NCBI GenBank assembly: GCA_030549495.1
Contig: JAUIRK010000873.1
Span: forward strand, 88,704 to 152,703
From: Nectonema munidae
Taxonomy: Eukaryota; Nematomorpha; Nectonematoida; Nectonematidae
DNA: 64,000 bases
Reading direction: 5' to 3'
Shown: one piece after another, positions 11,816 to 23,000 of the stretch
How the letters are laid out: every line of letters starts with the position of its first letter
How positions within the stretch are numbered: the stretch's first letter is position 1
The notes under the pieces: generated by a model
The model's database searches: none
Told to the model about the DNA's origin: nothing
Seen by the model: only the letters and a program-made list of their open reading frames with translations
Position numbers and translations under genes: made by a program

Positions 11816-11976
11816 GATTAAAGATATGCATACATCACACACATAACCAATGAAATTTATTTTGTTATTTTTATGACCAATAAAATTACGCATGAGTTGA
11901 ATGACCTTTTGCATGAGTTTACAAATAACTATAGAAAGTAGGTTAGCGTCACTTTTATAAAAAGCACTCTAGGATA
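11785..11976 (+). promoter_or_regulatory. Promoter of lysine-rich copy 2
   Basis: The module, in order: GCATCTTTACGCACTCGCG and TAATATTACGAACGATTAAA (about 11785-11825), two CCAAT boxes (near 11848 and 11876), GCATGAGTTTACAAATAACT, then CACTTTTATAAAAAGCACTC with the TATA core at about 11955, some 20 bp before the ATG. The same blocks in the same order precede the genes of palindrome 2 although the surrounding DNA has diverged, which argues for selection on a real promoter. Confidence 0.7.
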
Positions 11977-12573
11977 ATGGCCATGTTCGGAAACATACTA
12001 ATTGAGGCTTGCGCTTTGTTGTGCGAGGAAATGGTAATACAAGCTTGCTCTGCTATTTTACCAAAACTCAAATACTCATGCGAAAAAGCATGGGAAAATA
12101 TAAGAAAGGGCATTGAAGGAAATGAACTTCACGAAAACGTGAATTCTTCTTGCCCAAAAAATATAAAAAATAAATCAAAGGCAAAACAATGCCAACTCGA
12201 TAAAAAAGATAATAAGCCTAAAGTTCGAGAAATTGATATTCGAACATTTAAAAAAGAAAAGAAAGAGTATTTGACTAATTTCGTTGAATCTGTCAAAAAT
12301 AAGGACAACTTGAAAGGAAAAAAAGAACAGGTGAAAGAAACGAAATGTCAATATCTCGAGATAGAAACTGTGCAATATAGTGAACTAACGTCTTTCGCCT
12401 TCAAATCAAAATGCATTAAGATTGAGAAAGAAAGCAGACGCAAAATGGAGAAGATGGACTCGATCAAGAATGAAAAAAAGAGAGAAAATTTGAGAGCCCA
12501 AGCAGAAAAGAAAGAAAACAGGAAGTTGCAGAGGCAAATTCGCTTAGAATACCGAAAAGGTCTAACAAAATAA
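11977..12573 (+). CDS. Lysine-rich protein, copy 2 (198 aa)
   Basis: A complete ORF. Residues 1-30 (MAMFGNILIEACALLCEEM) match the palindrome 2 proteins (MATFGNIIIEACALLCEEM), so this copy keeps the ancestral N-terminus that copy 1 has lost. The charged body aligns along its length with the 353 aa proteins of palindrome 2 but lacks about 150 middle residues, including the KKENKPK repeats. Shared blocks are EYLTNFVE, the KE-rich KC/IE motif, KIEKE and the KLQ-QI-LE end. No homologue known to me. Expression is likely from the conserved CCAAT/TATA promoter. Confidence 0.65.
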   Translation: MAMFGNILIEACALLCEEMVIQACSAILPKLKYSCEKAWENIRKGIEGNELHENVNSSCPKNIKNKSKAKQCQLDKKDNKPKVREIDIRTFKKEKKEYLTNFVESVKNKDNLKGKKEQVKETKCQYLEIETVQYSELTSFAFKSKCIKIEKESRRKMEKMDSIKNEKKRENLRAQAEKKENRKLQRQIRLEYRKGLTK

Positions 12574-12584
12574 ATATATAATAT

Positions 12585-12930
12585 ATACCAATTTTAGTTC
12601 TATTTTCTTCTTTCTTAATTCTAGTTTCTTCTTTCCCAATTCTATTTTCTTCTTTCTTAGTTCTAGTTTCTTCTTTCCCAAACATAATTTCTTCTTTTTT
12701 CAATTCTATTTTATAATTCTATTTTGTTCTTTCTCAATTCTATTGTTATTCTTTTACAATTCTATTTTGTCCTTTTGAAATTCTACTTTTTCTTTTTGTT
12801 ATAGAATGTCTCTCTTACCTAAATAAGGTTCTTTTCCAAAAACTTTAGGTCAAGGAAACAGAATTACAAAAGGAAAAATTAGAATTGCAAAAATACGAAA
12901 TAGAGTTAAAAAAGGGTGTTCATGTGAACA
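12585..12930 (+). repeat. Pyrimidine-rich then purine-rich 10-11 bp repeats after the stop codon
   Basis: Downstream of the stop the sense strand carries repeats of CAATTCTATTTT and TTCTTTCTT type (12590-12800). These are followed by purine repeats of the complementary type (GAATTACAAAAGGAAAAATT, about 12860-12915). The two halves are roughly complementary, so a transcript could fold into a long imperfect hairpin. The same arrangement occurs in mirror image at 10715-11040 and, with different units, after the palindrome 2 genes (50110-50600, 57590-58060). Confidence 0.6.
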
Positions 12931-13030
12931 GTGGTTACGATATACCTCCTGGGGATACTTCCACTTAAAAAAAAGTTAATGCGCCTATACGTTGTACCTC
13001 AAGGGTGGTGTGGAAAGCAACTAGCCTTCA
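12931..13030 (+). other. Conserved 100 bp block downstream of lysine-rich gene, possible small exon
   Basis: Four copies exist (10600-10699, 12931-13030, 49999-50098, 58067-58166), identical within a palindrome and differing at about eight to ten sites between palindromes, far fewer than the surrounding sequence. In the frame beginning GTG GTT ACG, the encoded peptide reads VVTIYLLG, LPLKKKLMRLY, VPQ, WCGKQLAF; five of eight substitutions there are synonymous (including CTA/TTA). A stop codon lies just upstream in that frame in both families (TGA, TAA) followed by ACAG, so use as an exon would need a splice acceptor there. A structural or 3'-processing signal is an alternative. Confidence 0.5.
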
Positions 13031-13110
13031 TCTATTTCTTAATTTTATTTTTATTTGACATATTTATATTATCTTGACAAGTATCATTTTTACTTTTGAT
13101 ATTTTGAAAA

Positions 13111-16100
13111 CCTTCGCATGCCACAGTATATAAATAATACACCAATGCCACAATACTGGAGTAAAAAGCCCATGTCCTGTTAATTTCAAGTTAAAATAAA
13201 TTTATATGTAAAAAGCCCATGTCCTGTTAATTTCAAGTTAAAATAAAGTTAGATCTAAATAAGAAACATTTAATAAGTTTAAAACATCTGATTTTTTGTT
13301 TTTGAGGTTTTTTTATCTCAATAATAATTCATCTAACCAATGTTTCTGAGAAAAACTTAGAAAGCAAACCAACAAAAAATAAAAGTTTTATTATATTCAA
13401 TTTAACGCTATCTTTTTTTTCAAAAAACAGAAATATTTACGAGAATATATAGGTAAATAAAAAAAATGGATGGCATAATAATAAATTGAATATAATATTA
13501 AAATACCATACCTTTTATAAAATCTTTATCTACAACTTTTTGTAAAAAAGCCTCATTTTCCAGTGATATTTACAGGCGTTGTCTTGGTAAATAAATTTAT
13601 AAGTAGTACAAGTCGCTTTTATAGGCTGCCTTTTGTTGATAGCAGGAGAAAAGAAATCTATATCTATTGAGAATAAAAGGGACCTGATTATCATAATAAA
13701 TAATGTTGGTTGCTCCTTGGACGATTTGTTTATATGACAGTATGTAGAAAACCTTGCGTAATAAAAATCAATATCTGTTTGGCATTTGTTTATGCGTTCT
13801 CTTTGTGGAAGATCATTCCTTTTGCACAGCATTCACCATTGATTTACGATACAAAGCTTTGTGTTGAATAAGTTTTTTCATGTTCATTATTTTGTTATTT
13901 GCCACAATCATGAACACTTCAAGCGAATATTCAGCGTCTACCGAATCTGATGAGTACTTTTATAGCTCGGACGATTCAGTGTCGGATATATATGAAGAAG
14001 TTCCCCTTTCAAGAGAAGAGTCATTTGAAGAACTTGAGGAAAGAGAAGAAGAAACTCTGGAAAATGTTGGAAAACTTGATAGCCCCGGACGGTACAAGAT
14101 ATTTTTCGGAATCTCAAGACTTCATCACTGTCGTGTTCAAGCTCAAAATTGCCGTAATTTATCTCTACGTCCATATGGTCCAACAAATGAAGCAAAAAAT
14201 CTAAAGGATATTGTCAAAATTTTCAATTTGTTCTTTGATATTACTATAATAACCCCTATTTTTGAAATGACGAAGAAAAAAGCAGAAGAAAATTACAAGT
14301 AAGTCTTTTCAACTTTATAAAAATATATGCCCAAAAATTCAGTCTTTAGAAGACATTCTTGAACTATATAAGTTTCATTATTTTTTATGATTCCTATAAA
14401 ACTTTCTAATTTATGAAGTTCTAAAGACTGAATTTTGGGGTTTATATTTTGTCCAACATCAGATGTATAGTAAAAATAATTTATTTAGTAAAAGCATTTC
14501 AAAATGGGAAGAGTTAAAGACTTGCCATGAAAGGTTTAATATAAGTGACCTACTAGCTTACTTTGGATGTCTTATTTACATTGGACAAGCTAAAGACCAA
14601 AGAATAGCGACGCGGTATCTTTTCTCCAAAAATGGCGACCCTTTTTTGCGTGCAGCGATGGGAAGAAGGATGTTCACATATATAAATATTTTTATTCGTT
14701 TTGATTGTTCAATTGATAGAAATCAAAATAATAAACTATCACAATCAGAGTGATTCATAGTCATTTTTTTGATAATTGTCATAGGTATTGGACGCCTCTA
14801 GATGCAGTTACTATTGATGAGCAACTAGTCAAGTTCAGAGGAGGATGTCCCATAAAAATATACGATAAGAGTAAACCCGGCCACTATGGTATCAAAGTAT
14901 ATCATATGAATGATGCTAACACTTTTTATGTAATGAAGCCTGAAATTTACATTTCTGGTTTGCTTGATAAATGTTATTTTTCTAGTTTAGAAATTTGTAA
15001 AAGATTAATAATTGGATAAATTTACCACGGGGATGTTGAGTTTTTCTTGATAGCTTTTTCACATCTCATGGACTAGCGAAGTGGGCCCTAAGCAAAGATT
15101 TAACTATTTGCGGCACTATAAACTCAAATCGTCTTTTTCTACCCAATATTCTGAAACCTAAATACATTCGTAATTTAAACTTACAAGAAACTGAGAGTAA
15201 GTTCGTTTACTCAGAGTATGCTTCTATTTCAACTTACATTCCGATGAAACATGCTAGGCAAAATTTTAAAGCGGTTTATATCTTATCTTCCCAACTCGGG
15301 GTGTGGCTATAACATCGTATAAAAACAAGCCCGAAACCTTGGTTCTTTATAATAAGTATAAAAGCGGTGTTAATTGTTTCAACAAAATGGCAAGGGATTT
15401 TACATCCAGCCTAGTAGAAGATGGACTATGGCTGTGTTTACAAATTACTTGGATATCACAGCGTTCAACTCTTGGGTAATTTATAGTTTCAACTCCGATA
15501 CACATTGCTCAACTAGAAAAGGAGGCAGGAAAATTTTTTTGAAGCTTTTATCTCTCAAACTTTGTGAACAGTCAATGCTTGTACGCTCTAAAGTTTCACA
15601 AATATCACGACCTATCAAAAATATTTTATCGTATTATGGATTTCTCCCTCAAAGAGAAATAAATGAAAGTTCGAATAGCAGAGGATATTGCACTATTCCG
15701 GAATGCAAACCCAGAAGCAGGGGTACCAGAAAGTGCTCGTTTTGTAAAAAATTTATTTGCAAAAGGCATTCTTATCTGATATGTCCTACTTGTCACTCTG
15801 ATAGCAGATAAGTTTATACATTTTTGTTTTTGCATTGTAATTTAAAATATATAGATGGCGTTAATAAATTTTTTGCTTGTTTTTTAAAAATCATTTTTTC
15901 ATCAGATTTTATCACACAAAAATAACAGAAGTTTTCTAATCTTTATATAAAAAATGTTTTATGGAAGTCTTACGAAAATTCAAAAAATATTGAATTTTTT
16001 TTTAAGTCATGTTGACTTTTGGGTCATCAACCCCTGAAATTTTTGTTAAAAATTTAAATCGAAGTGAAAAATGAAAACTTCATTAATTTCTTCAAATTTG

Positions 16101-16197
16101 GGTGTTAATTTTCATCCACCTTACATATTTTTTTGTGGCCTAAATTTTGAGTTGAAAAAAACAGTGGAGTAAAAAGCCCAACAGTGGTATGCGAAGG
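13111..16197 (+). mobile_element. piggyBac-type element, right copy
   Basis: Mirror copy of 5205-10519 with the same termini (CCTTCGCATGCCAC inside, GTGGTATGCGAAGG outside) and without the 2.2 kb insertion. The inner junction sequence is identical in both arms, so the element was in place before, or was part of, the inverted duplication. Confidence 0.8.
13880..15811 (+). pseudogene. piggyBac transposase, right copy
   Basis: The same transposase as the left copy, read in several plus-strand frames: acidic N-terminus (13880), FNISDLLAYFGCLIYIG (14540), VTIDEQLVKFRGGCP (14808), a region with the second Asp changed in context (near 15045) and the C-terminal half in one frame from 15374. The C-terminal zinc finger is complete here (CTIPECKPRSRGTRKCSFC, CKRH, CPTC; 15689-15811). 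The third catalytic Asp is replaced by Asn (SGVNCFNKM near 15365), whereas the left copy keeps RGVDCFNRM. Frameshifts and this change make it inactive. Confidence 0.85.
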
Positions 16198-17060
16198 TAG
16201 GATAAAATTATTTACTCATTTTAGTGGGACCGATGATACTGACATAACAAAAAAGATAGAATGAAATCGATTGAAAAAATTTCAAAAAATAAAATTTTAA
16301 AACACTTTTTCTTAATAAATTAGTTTTTTTCATTACATTTCTTTTGTTTTACAATGTTTATCTTTCCTACACAAAAATTAAAAAAATTGACTTACAAAAA
16401 AAATGGACTTTATTGACCTTAAAAAAAAATTTTTTTTTGCTTTTTTGTAGTCAAAAACTTTAAAAACCTTAGTGAAACGCTTTTTGTGTAATATTTTTAT
16501 TTATTGACTTTATTCGCCCTAATGATAGGCTTGAACTTTTAAACCTTATTTGTATAAATAATATTTTTTAAAATTTGTTTGTGATATCTTTATATCTCAA
16601 ACAAAAATTAATTTATAGAAAATAAGATAATGTGCAGGGGCGGATCTAGAAATTGGGATTAGAAGGGGGCAGATTTTACTAAACTAGAACTAAAATTCAA
16701 TCATAAATTTAAGCTTTATCAAAATTTTTAAAACCAAAAGAAGAATGAGAGCATTAAAATGATCCGAATTCATTGATGATGTGATAAAACTTGATGTGTT
16801 TAAATAATAAATTTACAAAAAAAAATTGGATAATATAAAATTAATAAGTGTCACACTTAACTATGATTGACACATAAAAAACTTTTAGGACTTCTCACTT
16901 TAGAGAAAGATTGAATCTAAAAAACGAGTTGCAGAAATCATCATAATATTTTAGTTCTACGAAAAGAATTACATCATGAAAAATTTTCCAGCAATTGGCA
17001 ATCCGCCAATGATGTGTTTGTTTTTCATATACCTATGAATAATCGCTTTTCTTTTTGCAG
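16198..17060. other. Intergenic, likely including a 5' non-coding intron end of the LRR gene
   Basis: AT-rich, with no ORF. A lone hAT-like terminus (CAGGGGCGGATCTAG at 16635) has no visible partner. The segment ends in CTTTTCTTTTTGCAG at 17060, a good splice acceptor placed directly before the LRR gene's ATG, suggesting an upstream non-coding exon that I cannot locate. Confidence 0.45.
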
Positions 17061-20000
17061 ATGAACATTGTAATGAAAATGAGAATGCGGAAGTGTCACT
17101 TTTTTTACGGAAGTGTCTTGTTTTTTCTACTCCAGTTCTTCGTTTCTCTTTTTTCCGAAGCTTGTGAACATATTATACTTTTTGAAAGAAAAGTACAGTA
17201 TCAATGCTTCAATAGGGAATTCAAGGATTTAAATCTTTCAGAAATGCTGCCTACTGCAGATAAATTATGGATACTCAATTCATCTATTCCCGCCATTCCT
17301 ACGTTATCCTTTCATAAATTCAAAAATCTTGAAGAAATCATTATCGGTTAGTTATATTTTATTTATATTTCACTATTCTCTTCCAAAATATGCGAAACTA
17401 AATATGCAAAGTGTTCGTAGCTTTTTTTGCTTTGGAGAGTTTTATATACATTCATAAGTAAACGTATAATTTCCATTTGTAAACACAAAGAGATGATATA
17501 TAAAACTGTTACATCTCGGGATACTGATCAAAAGTTATTGACAGATCATGTAAAAAAAGCAAGCAAAATTAAATCAAATCAAACTTTTTAATACATTATG
17601 TTAAGCATGGAAACTAAGGAGAAATAGTTAATTTGAAAAATGTTATTTTAATATACTATTTTTACTTCTAAATTATATTTTTTCAGTTCTAATTTGCCTT
17701 TTTTTATTGTATTTTTCTTTTTTTTTAAGTTTTAAATTGTTCTTTTATACAATTTAGAACTTTAGAAGCACAATTTAGAAAGTTTAGAACCTAACCAGTT
17801 AACAACCACAGTCGACTTTACAAAAATGTGAATCGTCTGTGTTTATTAATGCTTTTTAATACAAATCTTCTGCTTTATACTACATATCGTCTGATTATTC
17901 TGGTCGTTAACGGGTTAATAAGACAATTTAGAAGCAAAATAAGAGGCCATTCATAAAGTACGTAAGTAATAAGAGAGAGAGAGGGGGTCTCTTAAAAAGC
18001 GTACTTCCACCCTACAGGGGTAGCGAGGAAGTTTTGAAAGGCCATACGACGTACACATAAGCAGCGCAATGTTTGAATAAGTCATGCTGTTTACCATTTG
18101 TCATAAATTGGCAAACAATATTTCACGAGCGATTCATTCCGTTTCCTGCTATACACAATCAACCGTGGTATGGAGCCAATTGAGTTGAAATCACATTTTG
18201 AAAAGCTCTAAACTAAATTAAAAAATTATTTCAAAAAGAGTTTAAATTCTTTAACTCCTATCTCTATTCAAATTTACACGTATTTTGATTAACCTATGAT
18301 GGGTGTGTTTGCATACGCTAAACTTAATTAGTATAAAAATTGCGAAAGCAATTAGTCCAAAAAAGATTACCCGAGTTATACCGGCCAATAACTTTTCACC
18401 AGCACTTTATCAATCATAAATAATTTTGGAATCCATTTTAAATCTAAATCTTTTTGCTAATAAGAAAAAAATATCACTGCAATTTAAATATTATTATTCG
18501 TTTTCAATGAGAGAATTACATATATATAAAGTACTATAAGCAAGCATAAAAAAGTTATTTGGCAATATCCTTCTTTTTTATTTCACTACATTTAGCAATA
18601 ACATATCGTTCACAAGAGAAAGTGTCCAGTGTGCCTATCTTTTCATAACTATTGAGTTGCTAGAACCATATTTTATTGACTCGCTGAAACGGTTGCCATG
18701 ATGCAAAAATCTTTTAAAACGAACAGTAGTAAATTTAAAAGTATATAAAATTATTAAGGAGTTACTTTAAAATTCCATGCATAATTTTATTCAATATTCT
18801 AAGCTTACAACTTATACTTTATAGCATTGTTAATTTAGATATAGGTAAGTATTTTATACACGCATTCCTTGTTTATATGTGCGCACCCACGTGTATTAGA
18901 TTATATATAAGAATAAGGAAATCTTACTATCTATTTTAAGCGATTACCGGACTCAAAAACATGATTTTGCATATACAAGGGCTATGAGAGGATGGAAGCT
19001 GTATCTGTCTAAACTCTAAACCCAAATATAGTAGAAAGGAATAGATTTCAATAATAATGATTTTAGAGGGAATATTTTTAAGAAAACGCATCTTGCCAAA
19101 GGGCACGTAGGATATAACCAGAGGCGAAGGTTAAAAAAATCTCTCAAGTAAATGATTATATTTTGTGAAAAATAGAAAAGAGTCATATTCTTGAAATCAA
19201 AAAGATGGCGTTTTCTGGTATTCGCACATTAGAAAAGTTAATTTTGAAGGAAAATAAAGTAGATTTGATGGAAGCTTTGAGTCTCAGCAATCTTAATGGA
19301 AAAAATGACATATCTACTTCTATTATTTTTGAAATGAATGAAATCAAGGTATACTATTCCTTTAATATAATATGTAAACAATATTTAATCTTATACCTTT
19401 TCTATTTAGCTAATGAAGAAAAATGTCTTTTTTCAGATTGGCTACTTAAACAATTTTTTATTTTCAAAAAATAACATTGTAAGTACAAAATCGCCGCTTA
19501 TTTTTGATGGATTTCACGATATTGTAAATATGGAGTTTGACTTCAAAAGGTTTCCTAGCACAATGAACAAGTACCCTTTGTTTTTCTCAAAGGTAAAAAA
19601 TATAGAAAACTTTACCATTCGCAACTTAAATGTGAATGGTGTAGCAAGATCTACATTTTTTGATATATCCAATGTTTCTATGCTAAAAATCGAAGACTCC
19701 GAGCTAAAAAGGCTGCACGCAAAGGCATTCCATTCTCTTAGTGGCATTGCGAAATTTATTTTTTCCAATTCTACCATACAATTTGATAACGGTGCGTTCT
19801 ACCAAGTTTCTTCAAGTAATTAATTTTTAACATATTTTAAAATGACATTATACTTTCACTCATTTTTTTTACACAAAAATGACCAGATTTCGATTAAATT
19901 TTAAAAAATTTCTAATTTTTAACTATATATTATATTGGTTAAGGTAATTGCGGTCCTCACACAATTCAACCCGAATGAAAGCTCTTCACTTCAGTTACAT

Positions 20001-23000
20001 GCCTAAAATAAGTCAAGTAGTCAACTACAGGTCACTTTGGCCCATGTCCAGAGCTTTTCGATTTGAGCCTTTGAACTTTTATCAATTTGCTGCACAATTG
20101 CTGATTTTGATAGATTTAGAGAATATTTGGAGGGGGACGAGAAATCCACTTTCAACAGAAAAACAATAAAAATAGTGAAAATTTATCCGTTCTTGAGCTT
20201 TATTTTATTTTGATTATCTAAGATCGGAGTAGTTGCCACGTACTGTGATTTCGAATTTTAGCAAAATATAAAAAAGGTTGAATTTTTAGCGTGCTTTGAG
20301 TTCATTGAATGCTTTTTTAAACAGCTTCAATATTTTGATTATTCATTTTTTCAACTACAGCAATATTTTTTACGTTTTTGTTTATAGGCATTTATCCTGT
20401 TTCTATGTCGTGGGCATGAGAAATGAAAATAAGTAGTGTAGATCATGATAATAAAATGAAAAATGTGAAAAGAAAAATAGACACACAAATATAGAATTTG
20501 ATATGCACAAAAAGTAGAAATCGTTTAAACAAAGGTAAACATATAGTGCTTTATTAAAATAAATTTTTCTGGCTACCTTACCGTATCTATATCGACAAAA
20601 TTACGCTTAAATCTAAGGTAACATAAAATTTTGGTCACTATGCTGTCTATAGTCATGGTGTCTAAATTGCAATTTAAATTTACTATCACTTAATAATTGT
20701 TAAATTTACTGGGGCAGTGAGCAAGGTTGGTTAGATACTGGCTTTCAATAACTCAAGGTCTTGGGTTCGAACCAGCATAGCCTCCTTTTCTCATAGTTAA
20801 ATACAAACGGAGAAATTGTGCCTATTAGATGAAAACACGCCTCCGTACATACGCCTTATTATTACAAATGCCTCCTTCTCAGTTTTCCAATAAATATAAT
20901 GATTACATATGTACGTATATCTAACTTTCTGAATTAATGGTTTACTCTTTTAGATAAAACTATAATTAAACGGTTAAACTAGATTAATATTTTTTCGAGA
21001 AAACTGAATAACTATTCATTTGAATTCATGAAATAGAGGTAGGTCGTCTTTCTATCAAACATTGTATTTAAAATATAGTCAGACCTCGTTTATCCGACAA
21101 ACCCGCTAACCGATATACTACTAACTGTAATCTATTTTTTCAATGTTTTCCCCCTTATTCCGACACCGACAATGCTTCAAATCAAACTAATTTCTTTTTT
21201 ATCAAAATTTTATTTTTGAGATTGACTGTGTTGTAGTACCTGTGGACAAAAGAAGTGCAATATTTTGCACATGTTTCTCCATGAATCTTTGTTTATACCT
21301 GAAGATAATGCATTGCCGATGCACTATTTTCTTTACTTTTCCCATCTCTTAGGTGTAGGAGGATAAAGCTGAAGTAATCACTTGTGAGAGATTTTTTTCA
21401 CATTAAATATAAATATTATATATATACTTCATTTAATAAAAAACACTTTAGTTTGATTTTTTTTTTTTTAATTTCAAAAAGTATACCTATACTGGTATAA
21501 ATTTCGCTAATCTGACAATTCAGAATCCGACAAGAATATGTGCGAAACGAACAGTGTAAACCAGGTCTGACATTACTTCGGATTATTTTACTCACTGATA
21601 AAGAATTATGAAATAATATGAAACACTTTCTGAGATAATAATTAGTTGATTTGAATGCGCAAAGGTGCATTTTAAATAAGTACGCACACCTGGAACAAAA
21701 GATTTATAAATTATAGAAATAAACGTTTGCTACCCAAATAGGTTCGCAGGTGTATTCGTTTTTCGGGATTCTCCAGGTTTTGTCGTCGGTTAACAACGGA
21801 ATTTAGGAGGACTTATAACAATACCGGTTTTTCATTCACTAATCTTATATGTCAAAATAGTAGTTTAGAAAAGTTTAGCTCAAAATGCGATTTTTTATCT
21901 CTTTTTTTTATATAAAAACTCATCTTTTACTTTCAAAGTATTTTTCATATTCATTATTTTTGTTGGAAATACAAAATTTTGTTTTATATCATTTTTGCTC
22001 CATTTTGATCATGTAAAAGTCTCGCAAAACTAATATTAGTTCATATTTTGCTGGTACAATTCGGTTTCATTGGAGAAAAATTCATGTCTTTTTGCTCTAT
22101 GTACAAGCTCGAGTTAACATAAAATCATCATGATTTACACAAAATTCATTGTTAACATTTAAAACCTAAAGATTTTTATCACTTTTAGCTTTCGATATTT
22201 TTGACTAACAGTTAAAAAAATTTTAATAAAGTTTATGCTACTTTTTGACTTGCACATTTTGATTTAGCAGTTTTTTCAAAAAAATGTGTCTAAACTTTTC
22301 AAATGAGAGTTTCCATTTGATGATGTATTTTGATTATTGTTAAAATTTCCATCCTTTTTTAATAAGATATGAAAATTTAAAGGAATGTTATTTTATGTCC
22401 ATTCTGAATAATTTCTTAATGACAAGAAGCACTTTAAAATAGAGTATATCTAATAGCTTCTGGTTTTTTTACATTTTAACAAAAAGTTGATTCATTTAAA
22501 AAGTCTTCCAACAGAGAAAAATAATCTTACATAGATGAACAGTTGGTAAGGATAGTCAAGATTGGGAATCGAACCCAGACCATCTGGATCAACACACCAG
22601 GCCCCTACCACTATAGTCCATCTGCCGACGAATAAACTTCAAAATTTTGATAAGCACATTATTTTGTTGTGTTTCATTCATTGCAATAATAATGATACAC
22701 TTATTTTATTTTATGAGTACTTTATAAGTTAATAGATTTTGAAAATTCAAACAATAGAAAAAATATTAGTAGCAAATGTAACTTATTTCCAGGGCCGTAT
22801 CAAGGGGGAGGGCAGTTGAGGGCAATTGCCGCGGGGCGCCACACCTAGGGGTGCCATTTCATTTTTCCTACCTAAGGAGCACTATGGGGCAAGCCCGCCT
22901 CCAAAGTCTGGCTCTTATGAGCATTGAGAAAGAAGTTCTCGATTGTGTTGATTTTGAAGAAGTCGTGTTTAGCTGCTGCTAAAACACGAAAAATGATAAT

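Larger units (their letters stand above)
5205..16197. repeat. Palindrome 1: 11 kb inverted duplication
   Basis: The sequence from 5205 inward is repeated in reverse complement from 16197 inward, down to a short centre near 11810. From the outside, each arm holds a 3.1 kb piggyBac element, a 100 bp conserved block, a purine/pyrimidine repeat tract and a lysine-rich gene. The arms end precisely at the outer piggyBac terminus (CCTTCGCATACCAC... and its complement) on both sides; beyond that the flanks are unrelated. The left arm alone carries a 2222 bp insertion (7720-9941). Arm similarity is high but not perfect, and lower in the piggyBac than in the 3' parts of the genes. Confidence 0.95.

Noticed and set aside
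12464-12703. Charged repeat ORF (KKEENRIG units) antisense to copy 2
   Set aside because: Opposite strand of the pyrimidine repeat tract, with no promoter or conservation of its own; kept only as an observation about the tract.
16635-16650. A hAT MITE starting with CAGGGGCGGATCTAG
   Set aside because: No matching opposite terminus or target duplication found nearby.
20711-20790. A true tRNA gene
   Set aside because: B box is good, but stems do not close into a complete cloverleaf by eye, and a second diverged copy with the same non-tRNA tail exists; SINE is the better call.
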